Source: Rubrivivax albus
Lineage (GTDB): Bacteria > Pseudomonadota > Gammaproteobacteria > Burkholderiales > Burkholderiaceae_C
DNA length: 56,632 nt
Assembly (NCBI RefSeq): GCF_004016515.1
Contig: NZ_SACT01000012.1
Span: 1-56,632, forward strand
Direction of reading: 5' to 3'
Part shown: positions 41,586 to 49,792 of the stretch, piece by piece
Layout: each line of letters starts with the position of its first letter
Position numbering within the stretch: the first letter of the stretch is position 1
The notes under the pieces: model-generated
What the model saw: the letters and a program-made list of their open reading frames with translations, nothing else
The model's database searches: none
What the model was told of the DNA's origin: nothing
Made by a program: the position numbers and the translations under genes

Positions 41586-42602
41586 ATGTACGTCCGCGCC
41601 GACTCCCTGGACGACCTTCTGGGCAAGGTTTATCGGCAGCTTCTGGCACGCGGCACGCGCATCGAACCCACGAAGGGCCCGGCTCGCGAAATCTACGGCG
41701 TCCTGCTCAAGCTGTCGGCGCCACGCCTGCGACTCAGCCGTACCGAGTCGCGCGGCATCCTGTTTAGCTGCCTTGGCGAGTTGCTCTGGATACTGGCGGG
41801 CAGCAACGCGCTGGACTTCATCGAGCACTACATCTCGGAGTACAGGAAGTCGTCCGACGATGAGCTGACCATTCACGGGGCGTACGGTCCTAGGATGTTC
41901 GGCAAGCGCCCGAACGACCAGTTGGCGCGCGTCATTTCGGCGTTGCGGAGCAAGCCTGATTCGCGCCAGGCGGTGATTCAGCTGTTCGACCGTCGAGACA
42001 CGCTCCAGTACCACAGCGACATCCCCTGCACCTGCACGATGCAGTTCGTCATACGGGACCGACGGCTGCAGATGCTGACGTACATGCGGTCCAACGACGC
42101 CTGGCTCGGCCTACCGCACGACGTGTTCGCGTTTACCATGATCCAGGAGTTGGTAGCGCGCTCGCTGGGCGTCGAGTTGGGGGAGTACCGGCATTCCGTC
42201 GGAAGCCTGCATCTGTACGAGCGAGACGACAAGAAGGCCATTCGGTATCTCGACGAAGGGTGGCAGCCCAGGAGGCCTATGCCGCCGATGCCACAGGGCG
42301 ACCCATGGCCTTCCGTTGGGAGGTTGCTGGTCTTTGAGGAGGCCGTGCGGAATGGCGATGCAAGTGCTGTGGACCCGAGGGAGTCCATGGAGCCCTACTG
42401 GGCCGACCTAGCTACCTTGCTGGCTATCTACAAGGCAGGCAAGACGACGGGCAACCAGAACGAAATCAAACGGCTGAAGCGGCGGCTGACGGACGAGGTC
42501 TACGCCATGTACATCAACAAGCGCTACGGGATGGTGCCTTCGGTCAAGGACCAGGCCACGCTCTTCGATAGCGGCAACGACGCACCAAAGGCCGCGGCAT
42601 GA
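41586..42602 (+). CDS. Thymidylate-synthase-family enzyme, possibly a pyrimidine hydroxymethylase
   Basis: 338 residues. The thymidylate synthase fold is recognisable: catalytic Cys148 in SDIPCTCTMQF, the nucleotide-binding MRSNDAWLGLPHDVFAF and the late VGSLHLYERD. At the place where true thymidylate synthases have Asn (GLPFN in the E. coli enzyme), this protein has Asp179 (GLPHD). That Asn-to-Asp change switches selection from dUMP to dCMP in dCMP hydroxymethylases. The enzyme may therefore make a hydroxymethylated pyrimidine nucleotide. It overlaps the next gene by four bases, so the products probably act together. It could also be a divergent ThyA. Confidence 0.75.
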   Translation: MYVRADSLDDLLGKVYRQLLARGTRIEPTKGPAREIYGVLLKLSAPRLRLSRTESRGILFSCLGELLWILAGSNALDFIEHYISEYRKSSDDELTIHGAYGPRMFGKRPNDQLARVISALRSKPDSRQAVIQLFDRRDTLQYHSDIPCTCTMQFVIRDRRLQMLTYMRSNDAWLGLPHDVFAFTMIQELVARSLGVELGEYRHSVGSLHLYERDDKKAIRYLDEGWQPRRPMPPMPQGDPWPSVGRLLVFEEAVRNGDASAVDPRESMEPYWADLATLLAIYKAGKTTGNQNEIKRLKRRLTDEVYAMYINKRYGMVPSVKDQATLFDSGNDAPKAAA

Positions 42603-43513
42603 ACGCGCACGAAAAGGAACAGCGGTCGATTGAGCTGGAAGCCCAGCTTCTCGACTTTCACCAGCACAAGATGCCGCTACAGGGCGTAACGCCGCCCGAG
42701 AACATGCTCGCCTTTGTCGCGCAGCTAATCGACAGCATTCAACGGGTGATGTACGTGCAGACCATCCGCGCCCGCCCAATCAGCGCTGCGCGGGCCGATC
42801 CGCGCAGCCCATCGTTTGATCCCATCAGAGCAGCCGTGGCTGCGGGGCAGACGGAGGAGGCCTTCTGGCTGATATTCCTGGCGACCCATTGCGGCCGCAA
42901 CCTTAGGACCGAGTGGCGACTAGCCGCAGAGCTCTATGGCGCTTCTCAAGCTGCCCCATGGACCTGGACGCGAGTCCAGAATGATCCCGAAGCCTATGCT
43001 GACTGGGTCGAGGACCACTACGACACGTTCACCGGCAAGTTCGGCAACCACCGCAAGTACGAGTCGCTAAAGCCAGGCGACAAGGGGACGGGGGCCGTAG
43101 TCCGCAGCTATGTCGACTGGATCACTGGCTTTGGTTCACACGCGGCGATGGTTGCTCAAGCCAAGGCGCAGGCGAACGGGAATGCACGTCGCGCCTTCAA
43201 CGTTCTCTATGAGCAGATGCGCGCGGTCTTGCGCTTCGGCCGCACGGGCCGCTTCGACTATCTCACCATGCTCAGCAAGGTCGGGCTCGCCGACATCGAC
43301 GCGGACTCGACATACATGAACGAGGCAACTGGGCCGAAGCGGGGGGCGCGGCTGCTGTTTGACGGCCAGATCGACTCCAATACCGGCGCCCGCGTCTTGG
43401 AGGCGCGCGTGGCCGCCCTTGAGCAGCATCTGGGTGTTGGCATGCAGGTCATGGAAGATGCCATGTGCAACTGGCAGAAAAGCCCGAACCTCTACCAGGC
43501 CTTCCGAGGCTAG
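42599..43513 (+). CDS. Alpha-glutamyl/putrescinyl thymine pyrophosphorylase-like protein (base-hypermodification family)
   Basis: 304 residues. It resembles proteins annotated as alpha-glutamyl/putrescinyl thymine pyrophosphorylase (clade 3 type), which are related to helix-hairpin-helix DNA glycosylases and build complex thymine modifications in phages. Segments that support this are FWLIFLATHCGRNLRTEWRL, APWTWTRVQNDPEAYADWV, GKFGNHRKYESLKPGDKGTG, FGRTGRFDYLTMLSKVGL and TGPKRGARLLFDGQ. The assignment is from memory of the family. Overlap with the thymidylate-synthase-like gene (ATGA) supports a base-modification pathway. Confidence 0.6.
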   Translation: MNAHEKEQRSIELEAQLLDFHQHKMPLQGVTPPENMLAFVAQLIDSIQRVMYVQTIRARPISAARADPRSPSFDPIRAAVAAGQTEEAFWLIFLATHCGRNLRTEWRLAAELYGASQAAPWTWTRVQNDPEAYADWVEDHYDTFTGKFGNHRKYESLKPGDKGTGAVVRSYVDWITGFGSHAAMVAQAKAQANGNARRAFNVLYEQMRAVLRFGRTGRFDYLTMLSKVGLADIDADSTYMNEATGPKRGARLLFDGQIDSNTGARVLEARVAALEQHLGVGMQVMEDAMCNWQKSPNLYQAFRG

Positions 43514-43515
43514 GC

Positions 43516-44592
43516 CTATTCAGACCAGGAGTACCGCTTCTTGAGGAAGTTCAGCTTGTCCTGACGTACCAACCCGCGGTGCTGAAGCTGCCCGACCACG
43601 ATGCCGGGTGAGATGGACAGGTTCTTGGCGAACCGCATGATGTTTCGGTACTCATGGGGCAGCGCCCGCAGTGCCTCCTCTTCCGACGGCGGGATGAGCA
43701 CCTGGCCAGCGAACTTGTTCGCTTCCGCTTCTTCGTGGCTATCCAGCTCGCGCCGGTCGTACCACTCAAGGAACAGGCGGTCCTCATGGAGCACCAGGTG
43801 GCCGGCTTCGTGGAAGAAGGTGAACCAGAAGCTGTCGTCGCGTAGGTAGCGAACGCTGAGCTGCAGGATCGCCCTGCCGTTCTTGACGCGGGTCGCGCCG
43901 CTGGCAGGACAACCCTTCGGCGCACGCACGATGACAACGGCGACGCCACAAGTGGCGCACCGCTCTTGGAGCTGCGGGATGAACTCGGCAGGCTCGCGGA
44001 CACGGGTCAGTGCCTTCAAGGACGGCAATAAGCGTTCAAAGCAGTCACGCGACCAGGTGCTTACCGACAGCTCTGCCGCGGCCAGCTCGCCTTGCCTAAG
44101 CCAAGCGGCGACCGATGCTGCCTGCGCCGTGAAAACGGGCGAGGTGCGATACGCGGTAAGGCCTGCGCGATCCGAAAGCCAGATGTCGCGCCACTCGTCA
44201 ACGGTGCTGACTTCGAAGAACTCCAGGGCATGCCGTAGCCTTTCGCCCGTCGAGGATGCGGTCTTCAGCCACCCGTACCGGGCCATGTCCGCAAACGGAA
44301 GGCTTGAGACCCATTGCCTGTTGTCGTCCTGCAGTGCCTGGACGTCACGCCTGTATTGCGCCTCGCGTGCCAGCCAGAAACGCACGCTGGCCCCAACGAC
44401 ACCAGCCAAGCCTTTGGCACGAGCCGCAGTGATCGGCAGTTCGCCGTTGAAGAGCTGCGACAGGTCCCCTGGGGGCAGCCCAACCGCCCGCGCTAGGTCG
44501 TCGGACCGGAGGTTCTTCTTCGCGGCCAGCTGTCGGACGGTCTCACCTGGCGGGGATGCCCAGGCTGGGGAGAACTCGGTAGAGCGCGTCAC
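43516..44592 (-). CDS. higA: HigA-like antitoxin/regulator fused to an ImmA/IrrE protease
   Basis: 358 residues. An N-terminal Xre-type helix-turn-helix (residues 15-70: LRSDDLARAVGLPPGDLSQL) is followed by a helical middle and a C-terminal ImmA/IrrE domain with FFHEAGHLVLHED (HEAGH zinc site) and EEAEANKFAGQVLIPP supplying the third ligand. Fusions of this kind pair with HigB-like toxins encoded just upstream, as here (ATGA overlap). It may sense stress by self-cleavage or cleavage of a partner. It converges with the base-modification-like genes, with two bases between stops. Confidence 0.85.
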   Translation of the reverse strand: MTRSTEFSPAWASPPGETVRQLAAKKNLRSDDLARAVGLPPGDLSQLFNGELPITAARAKGLAGVVGASVRFWLAREAQYRRDVQALQDDNRQWVSSLPFADMARYGWLKTASSTGERLRHALEFFEVSTVDEWRDIWLSDRAGLTAYRTSPVFTAQAASVAAWLRQGELAAAELSVSTWSRDCFERLLPSLKALTRVREPAEFIPQLQERCATCGVAVVIVRAPKGCPASGATRVKNGRAILQLSVRYLRDDSFWFTFFHEAGHLVLHEDRLFLEWYDRRELDSHEEAEANKFAGQVLIPPSEEEALRALPHEYRNIMRFAKNLSISPGIVVGQLQHRGLVRQDKLNFLKKRYSWSE

Positions 44593-44921
44593 AGGTCGCC
44601 TCCAATGTGGATGACCTTCAGCCTCGAAACCTTCGACCAGTCGACGGCCTCACCGCTCATCGGCACATGCTGGTGGTTCACTTCGCAGTAGAGGTGTCGC
44701 CCTTCACTGAGTCCAAACCGTATCAGTCCCACCTTCGACCCGCAATTCTCGAAATCCAGCCCCATCTCCACCAGCTCGGCGACGGTTTCAGCGGCCTCCA
44801 GGTCGGCGAGATACCTGCGCAATGCAGCGGCGGCACCTTCCCCGAGCTCACGCTTGGCCTTCGCGGGGCTTTCACACGTCGAACGCAACTCTTTTGACCG
44901 GAACGCGACCTCAAGCCCCAT
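44589..44921 (-). CDS. higB: HigB/RelE-like toxin
   Basis: 110 residues from ATG 44921. It opens MGLEVAFRSKELRSTCESPA, the usual start of HigB-like killers, continues through KAKRELGEGAAAALRRYLAD, and ends VNHQHVPMSGEAVDWSKVSR. RelE-fold toxins cut mRNA on the ribosome. The toxin-first order and four-base overlap with the Xre/ImmA gene are typical of HigBA. Longer upstream frames are not supported. Confidence 0.82.
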   Translation of the reverse strand: MGLEVAFRSKELRSTCESPAKAKRELGEGAAAALRRYLADLEAAETVAELVEMGLDFENCGSKVGLIRFGLSEGRHLYCEVNHQHVPMSGEAVDWSKVSRLKVIHIGGDL

Positions 44922-45327
44922 GGAGCAATTGTCGACGAGCCGAGCGGTGTGCGACCAATGTTCTCGTTGGCCGGAGCCTGTCGACCGCCATGGCCAGCCA
45001 ACAGCGTAGGGGCGCTGCCAGCTCTTGTGGCTACCGGCGAAGCGCCCCTGTCCCGTTGGGGGACTACCGGTCATAGACAGGCAGACGTACCGAAGCCATT
45101 GAATTTCCGTCGCTTGAAGATGGTCCTGTTGGCCGTCTCGGGCCGCTGAGGCATCGTCACGAGTCCGCGAGGCCTGGACTGCAGCCGATCGGGTGCGTCC
45201 TGAAGTTATGCAGCGGTCATCAGCTGACCGCTTGTAGCCTCAGAGCGTGAGCCCAGGCTTCATGCTGCGGCCGGCGGCAATCGCTGCGGAACGGTCCCAC
45301 GCACTTTGATCGAATATCAGGGTCGGG
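44922..45327. other. Intergenic region with an inverted repeat
   Basis: 406 bases between the higB start and the DUF6880 stop, both on the minus strand. It should hold the higBA promoter, but I see no convincing -35/-10 pair. AGCGGTCA at 45212-45219 and TGACCGCT at 45225-45232 form a perfect eight-base stem with a five-base loop, about 100 bases past the DUF6880 stop, so it may end that transcript. No gene is supported. Confidence 0.45.
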
Positions 45328-46743
45328 CTATGCATCCTCGCCGTCCAACCTGTCGCCGGCCTCCGTGCCTTGCCGCTTGGCCACCTGCGCCCAGAAGGCT
45401 GACTTGCGGGCGTGCGTCTGGCGCAGGGCGGCGACGTACTCGGCGTGGGGCTGCAAGGGCGCCCAGTCCGGCGACTGATCGGCGATGGCGTGCAGTTGGT
45501 GCCAGTAGCGTGCCGCATGGCCATAGGCGGGTGAGTAGGCCTTGGCGAGGATGGCGTCCTGCAGCGCCCGCAGCACGGCCGTTGCACCACGCCAGCATTG
45601 CTGGGCTTCCAGGGTCTTTGCCAGCGGCACGAGCCAGCTGTAGTCCTGCCCGGTGATGCGGGCGGGCTCGGCCACCAGCACCTGTTCGGCCTCGGCAAAG
45701 CAGCCGATGTCCACCAACAGCCGCGCGGCGGTGACCGGATCCTCGTGATCCAGCGCGAGTTCCCTGGCCCGTGAGAAGGCAGCGGTCTGGGCGGCGGGCG
45801 CCAGATGCCCGAGCCAGGTGCGGAAGTCGTCCACCGACAAGGTCTGCTCGAAGACCTGCTGCTGGATCGGCCCACTGCGATCGTTCTGGCCCAGGCGCTT
45901 GAGCGCTTCGGCAAGCAGGCGCAGGCGTGTGTGCGGGTGCCAGTCGGCAGGGTCTTCCAGCCAGGGCAGGGCATCGGCGGGGCGTCCCACGTCCAGATAC
46001 TGGAGCACGAAGCCTTGTTTCTGGACGGGGTTTGGACGCGGGCAGCGGCGCAGCGTGGCGCGCACGTGGATGTCGGGGTCGCGCAGCGCGTGCGACAGCA
46101 GGGTCAGGGCGCCAAGCGCAGGGCGGTGGTCGCCGGCGGCAGTTGAGCCGGCCGCGGCAGCGGCATCGAGTTCGCGCTCGAACGCGGCCACCATCTCGCG
46201 CAGCTGGGCCTGCGACAGCAGCAGATCGGCCTGGAGCCAGAGCGCCTCGCGCGCGCCGTAGTGGTCCGCCTCGGCCAGCCGGCGCAGGCGGGCAGGCCAG
46301 GCGTCGGCCGGGCTCTCGCAGCGGGCGGCGGCCTCGAGCCACAGGCGGCAGGCAGAGCGCATCGCATCACCGATGCGGCCGCTGGAGTCGTCGGCGCGGT
46401 TGAAGACCGACTCGTCGCACTCGATGAGGGCCTCGGCCAGCGCCACGGCGGCCATCGGGTCGCGGGGCAGCAGTTCGCGCTCGATCTGCGACAGCCACGC
46501 TTCGACATCAGACGCCCATTCGATGCCGGCGCGGTAGTCCAGGAAGCGGGTCTGGCGGCGCCAGGCCGTCAGGGTCTTGCGGAAGTTCGCGGCAAGCCGG
46601 TCGGGTTTGTCGGCGAGCTGCAGGCGCGCCAGGCGTTGCTGCACCTCAGGGTGCTCGGAGGCGAGTTCCAGCAGCAGTGACGCCAGGGTGTCGGCGCTCT
46701 GGCGGCGGATGAAGGCGTCGAGGTCTTCTTTGCGGGTGGGCAT
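45328..46743 (-). CDS. DUF6880-type large helical protein
   Basis: 471 residues from ATG 46743. It begins TRKEDLDAFIRRQSADTLAS and consists of repeated helical pairs rich in Leu, Ala and Arg, with an overall TPR/HEAT-like look (ALGALTLLSHALRDPDIHVR; LRLLAEALKRLGQNDRSG). I associate this plan with DUF6880, whose function is not established. No catalytic residues or membrane segments are apparent. It follows flhC by 206 bases on the same strand. Confidence 0.7.
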   Translation of the reverse strand: MPTRKEDLDAFIRRQSADTLASLLLELASEHPEVQQRLARLQLADKPDRLAANFRKTLTAWRRQTRFLDYRAGIEWASDVEAWLSQIERELLPRDPMAAVALAEALIECDESVFNRADDSSGRIGDAMRSACRLWLEAAARCESPADAWPARLRRLAEADHYGAREALWLQADLLLSQAQLREMVAAFERELDAAAAAGSTAAGDHRPALGALTLLSHALRDPDIHVRATLRRCPRPNPVQKQGFVLQYLDVGRPADALPWLEDPADWHPHTRLRLLAEALKRLGQNDRSGPIQQQVFEQTLSVDDFRTWLGHLAPAAQTAAFSRARELALDHEDPVTAARLLVDIGCFAEAEQVLVAEPARITGQDYSWLVPLAKTLEAQQCWRGATAVLRALQDAILAKAYSPAYGHAARYWHQLHAIADQSPDWAPLQPHAEYVAALRQTHARKSAFWAQVAKRQGTEAGDRLDGEDA

Positions 46744-46949
46744 CGGCGGGATTGTGAGGCGCGATGCGGCTGGCGGTCGATGAGCGGTCGACCGTTCTGA
46801 CTCCACCGCAGCCGGGAGGCCAATGTCTCGACGCGAAGGGGAGCAGGCTTCCCCAAGGCAGACCGAGTCTGGTCACAGTCCACAGACAGCAACTGCTGCA
46901 TTGCCCGCCGTGGCCGACGACTGAGTGTCAGCGACTTTGGACGTGGGGC

Positions 46950-47609
46950 TCATGGCCTATGCTGGCCTGCCATCGGTGCCGCAAGGTGCTCGTTCGAAGG
47001 GCTGGCAGCCAGCTGCAGCAGGACGAGCATCCCAAGCTGATCCGCGTTCGGCGCAGCCAGCGGCTGCACCGGAAACGCCCCCTGCACCCGCGTGTCCGTG
47101 CCGTACCGCTGCACCAGCTTGCAGAACGGGCAGTGGTCGTTCGAGCGTGCCACGGAGCCGTAGGCCGCCAGGAACTCGCTGTGGCAGGTCGGGCAGGTGA
47201 CCAGCGAGAAGCTCCTCGTGTCGGTGAGCCACAGGCCGTCCGTGTGCGCGGCCAGATCGAAGGCGCGGTCGAAGCTGATGCGATGCGGCGGCTGGCAGAT
47301 GCCGACGTAGTGGCGGTAGGCGCCGACGAGAGCTTCACCCGCAGGGAAGTCGGCGTCTCGCAAACGGCGGTACAGGGCCACGACGATCGAGGCCTCGGCG
47401 CGGTGGAGCAGGTTGGCGCCGTGGTACCACTCCGGCGAGTCCGGCGAGCGCCCTCGAGGCACGGCCATGCGGTCCGGGAAGAGCAGGCGCAGCGCCTCGC
47501 GGGGTGGCAGGCCCGTCAGATGGCCGATGGTGCGCACGCGTGCACCGCAGGCCGCGCAGGCTTTGGCCAGTGCCAGGGCGCGCAACTGGCGATCGACCCG
47601 CGACTGCAT
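46950..47609 (-). CDS. acaC: FlhC-like activator (AcaC/SetC analogue)
   Basis: 219 residues. FlhC-type features: an N-terminal helical region (GHLTGLPPREALRLLFPDR), then the HYVGICQPPHRISFDRAFDL segment, and a zinc site Cys139/Cys142 (TCPTCHSEF) and Cys160/Cys163 (HCPFCKL). There are no flagellar genes nearby. In SXT and IncC elements, FlhDC-like pairs (SetDC, AcaDC) activate the transfer operons, so this is the expected master activator. It follows the flhD-like gene by 24 bases. Confidence 0.82.
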   Translation of the reverse strand: MQSRVDRQLRALALAKACAACGARVRTIGHLTGLPPREALRLLFPDRMAVPRGRSPDSPEWYHGANLLHRAEASIVVALYRRLRDADFPAGEALVGAYRHYVGICQPPHRISFDRAFDLAAHTDGLWLTDTRSFSLVTCPTCHSEFLAAYGSVARSNDHCPFCKLVQRYGTDTRVQGAFPVQPLAAPNADQLGMLVLLQLAASPSNEHLAAPMAGQHRP

Positions 47610-47633
47610 GGCGTATGACCCGGCAACTGGGCG

Positions 47634-47939
47634 TCAGGCTGCCGAACTGGCCGTGACATGGCGGGGGGCGTGGACCGCGGCCAGCGGTCGAACCAGCGGC
47701 AGCGGTGTGTCGAGCAGGCTGACCAGGTCGCGGCGCGGAGGGAAGAGCGTGGCGTCACCCAGGTTGGCCACGATGGCCATCAACTGCTGGACGCTCATCG
47801 TGCCGAGTCGCTCTGCCTGCATGGCGTCGAGCGAGAAGCGGCAGCACGCGGCCGTGCGGTCGTGGAGGATGCCGTCGCGGATGGTGAGCAGCAGGGTCAG
47901 GTTGGCGATCTGCACATCGGAGAGCTGGACCTGGTTCAT
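47634..47939 (-). CDS. acaD: FlhD-like activator subunit (AcaD/SetD analogue)
   Basis: 101 residues from ATG 47939. The helical FlhD plan is visible (VQIANLTLLLTIRDGILHDR, CCRFSLDAMQAERLGTMSVQ, QLMAIVANLGDATLFPP). FlhD proteins act only with FlhC, encoded next. Together they should bind ahead of transfer promoters. A sigma-70 promoter lies about 115 bases upstream. The final 30 residues are Pro/Ala-rich and probably disordered. Confidence 0.8.
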   Translation of the reverse strand: MNQVQLSDVQIANLTLLLTIRDGILHDRTAACCRFSLDAMQAERLGTMSVQQLMAIVANLGDATLFPPRRDLVSLLDTPLPLVRPLAAVHAPRHVTASSAA

Positions 47940-48052
47940 GGTGCGTCCTCGCGTGGGGACCACGAGCCCGTGCAGGGCAGGGTGGAGGGGTTGGTCGGTG
48001 GATGCGGGTCGTGTTGCGGTGGCTGAAGGAAGGGTTCCGGCGCTGTGCGGCC

Positions 48053-48082
48053 AGCATAGGGTGGGCGAAGGGTCGACTTCAA
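48053..48082 (-). promoter_or_regulatory. Promoter of the flhD/flhC-like operon
   Basis: On the minus strand, TTGAAG (48082-48077) and TATGCT (48058-48053) are separated by 18 bases. Transcription would start near 48046, leaving a leader of about 107 bases before ATG 47939. This is the best promoter in the 365-base gap upstream of the gene. Confidence 0.5.
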
Positions 48083-48201
48083 TGGGCGGCGCGGGCTTGT
48101 GCATCTGCTTACCGAATTGCCACTCGCAAGCCCTGGCGAATTCCGGCGAATGCGTGAGCGCCACCGCATGACGCGCTCAGTTCGCAAGTTCGGCGGCGTG
48201 A

Positions 48202-48225
48202 ACGACGCCCTTGTCGGGGCGTCGT
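48202..48225. terminator. Strong hairpin downstream of the DUF932 gene
   Basis: ACGACGCCC at 48202-48210 pairs perfectly with GGGCGTCGT at 48217-48225, with a six-base loop. It lies 80 bases beyond the DUF932 stop (minus strand) and upstream of the flhD promoter, a sensible place for a terminator. There is no T-run, so it may instead be a regulatory hairpin. Confidence 0.4.
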
Positions 48226-48304
48226 GCAACGTCGGCGCCGGCCCGGTCGGCGAACGGGGTTGCCCCCGCTCGCCGCCATGCCGGACTGCCTGCTCAGGCC
48301 GTGC

Positions 48305-49378
48305 TCAGATCGCTTCGGCCAGGCCCGTCCACTCGGCGGTGCCGAGCTCGATCAGCTTGCCGCCCAGCGCCTCGAACTCCGTGGCGCGGTCGTAGTCGTC
48401 GATCTCCTGGCTGTAGTGCGTCACCGCATTGACCAGCCCGTAGCCCGAGAGCTCGCCCTCGGTGATCAGATGCCGCAGCACGCCCGAGCGCTCGACATCG
48501 TTGAGCGCGTAGCGCTGGGCCAGCACCTCGACCGTCTTCACCGGGTCGCCGACGAGGGGGATCTTCAGCGTCTTCTGCAGCTTCTGCGCCGTCTGCCGGA
48601 AGCTCGCCTCCGACACCGCCGCCTGGACCACGTCGCGCACCTTCAGGAAGAAGGCCTTGTCGTCGGCACGCAGGGTGTCGTCCTGGTAGACCTGCAGGCC
48701 CTGTGCGTCGTCCATCTCGGTGCTGACCGTACGGCCCACATGCGTCTTGCGCAGCGACCGGTCGGCCGCGATCAGGCCGTTGCGGCAGACCAGCCTGTAC
48801 AGCAGCGGCTGCACCGACAGCGTGCCCTGGCCGACCTCGGAGTTCGAGATCACCACGCCGGCCTGCACCACGTCGCCCGGCGCCATCTCGTAGGTCAGGC
48901 GCGAGGTGATGCACTTCAGGTACATGTGCGTCTCGGTCAGCTCGACCGACTCGAAACGCACGTCGGGCAGCTGCTGCAGGATGGGCAGCACGCTTTCGGC
49001 GAGGTCGAAGTTGTCGAGCCGGCGGTAGCGGTCCGACAGCACCGCGCGCACCTGGCCGTCCAGGGTGCGCAGCATGCGCCGGTCGTCCTCGCTCTGCAGC
49101 CAGGTGTTGACGTTGCGGTCCAGCAGCACCGGTTGCTCCTCGCGCATGCGCTCGAAGTACGCGTGCGGGATCTTCAGCTTGTCGGCCAGCTGGCGGCGCG
49201 CCAGCGGCGTGACGCCGTAGCGCACCGGGTTGCCGCCTTCGTTGACGATGATGTGCGTCTGGCCGTCGTCGCCGGTGCTGTGATGCACCAGCTGCGACGG
49301 CACGATCAGGTCCTTCTTCGAGTGCAGCTGGCGCTCCAGTTCCTGGGCCAGGCTCACGAGGGTACGTCCGCTCTTCAT
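48305..49378 (-). CDS. DUF932 protein
   Basis: 357 residues from ATG 49378, with GGAGA upstream. The DUF932 plan is clear: NPVRYGVTPLARRQLADKLK, VRAVLSDRYRRLDNFDLAES, RLTYEMAPGDVVQAGVVISN, SEVGQGTLSVQPLLYRLVC and GLVNAVTHYSQEIDDYDRAT. DUF932 proteins are common on plasmids, phages and ICEs, and no biochemical role is established. A single-gene transcript is likely, as hairpins lie on both sides. Confidence 0.85.
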   Translation of the reverse strand: MKSGRTLVSLAQELERQLHSKKDLIVPSQLVHHSTGDDGQTHIIVNEGGNPVRYGVTPLARRQLADKLKIPHAYFERMREEQPVLLDRNVNTWLQSEDDRRMLRTLDGQVRAVLSDRYRRLDNFDLAESVLPILQQLPDVRFESVELTETHMYLKCITSRLTYEMAPGDVVQAGVVISNSEVGQGTLSVQPLLYRLVCRNGLIAADRSLRKTHVGRTVSTEMDDAQGLQVYQDDTLRADDKAFFLKVRDVVQAAVSEASFRQTAQKLQKTLKIPLVGDPVKTVEVLAQRYALNDVERSGVLRHLITEGELSGYGLVNAVTHYSQEIDDYDRATEFEALGGKLIELGTAEWTGLAEAI

Positions 49379-49792
49379 GACTTTCTCCAATCGGGTTGGG
49401 GTGGGTGAAAAGCGGGGACGGCACGGCCCACGTCGGGGCACGGGTCCCCGCAGTGGGTTGACGACAACAACTCGCCGCATGCAGCGCGTCCTGGGTGGAT
49501 TGGCGATGCATCGGCAAGGCAGGGGCGCGACGTCGGTGACACGGGTGTCGCCATCGGTCGCGCGGGATCTCCAGGGCTGCCTTCGTGTCGCCGTTGGGCG
49601 TCACCTGGTCTGGCAGCTACCAGTCGGGAAACGACGGGGGGAGCGCGTCGGCCGCATGGCCGACGGCGCCTGACCTTTTCGCCGGCACCGGCAGGTCTTG
49701 GCGCAGGGCATGCGCCGACCCGTCCAGTGCCGCTGAAAAAGCGGGTGCGGCCCGCCGTGGCTCGCCGCACCCCAAGCTCCATGACCTCTGCC
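49379..49792. other. Intergenic region with several hairpins
   Basis: 414 bases between the primase stop and the DUF932 start. GCGGGGAC (49412-49419) pairs with GTCCCCGC (49444-49451) in the DUF932 leader. GTCGGCC (49647-49653) pairs with GGCCGAC (49658-49664) around a GCAT loop. A terminator for the primase gene is listed separately. No gene is supported in either strand. Confidence 0.5.
49736..49772 (-). terminator. Rho-independent terminator of the GHKL/primase operon
   Basis: On the minus strand, GGGTGCGG (49772-49765) pairs with CCGCACCC (49750-49743), followed by GC and TTTTT (49740-49736). It lies about 20 bases after the primase stop, as expected for an intrinsic terminator. It is the best terminator I see in the window. 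Confidence 0.7.

Noticed and set aside
46950..47939. Flagellar master regulator FlhDC of the host
   Set aside because: No flagellar genes are nearby, and the surrounding genes are ICE backbone with an AcaB-like gene, so transfer activators of the SetDC/AcaDC kind fit better.
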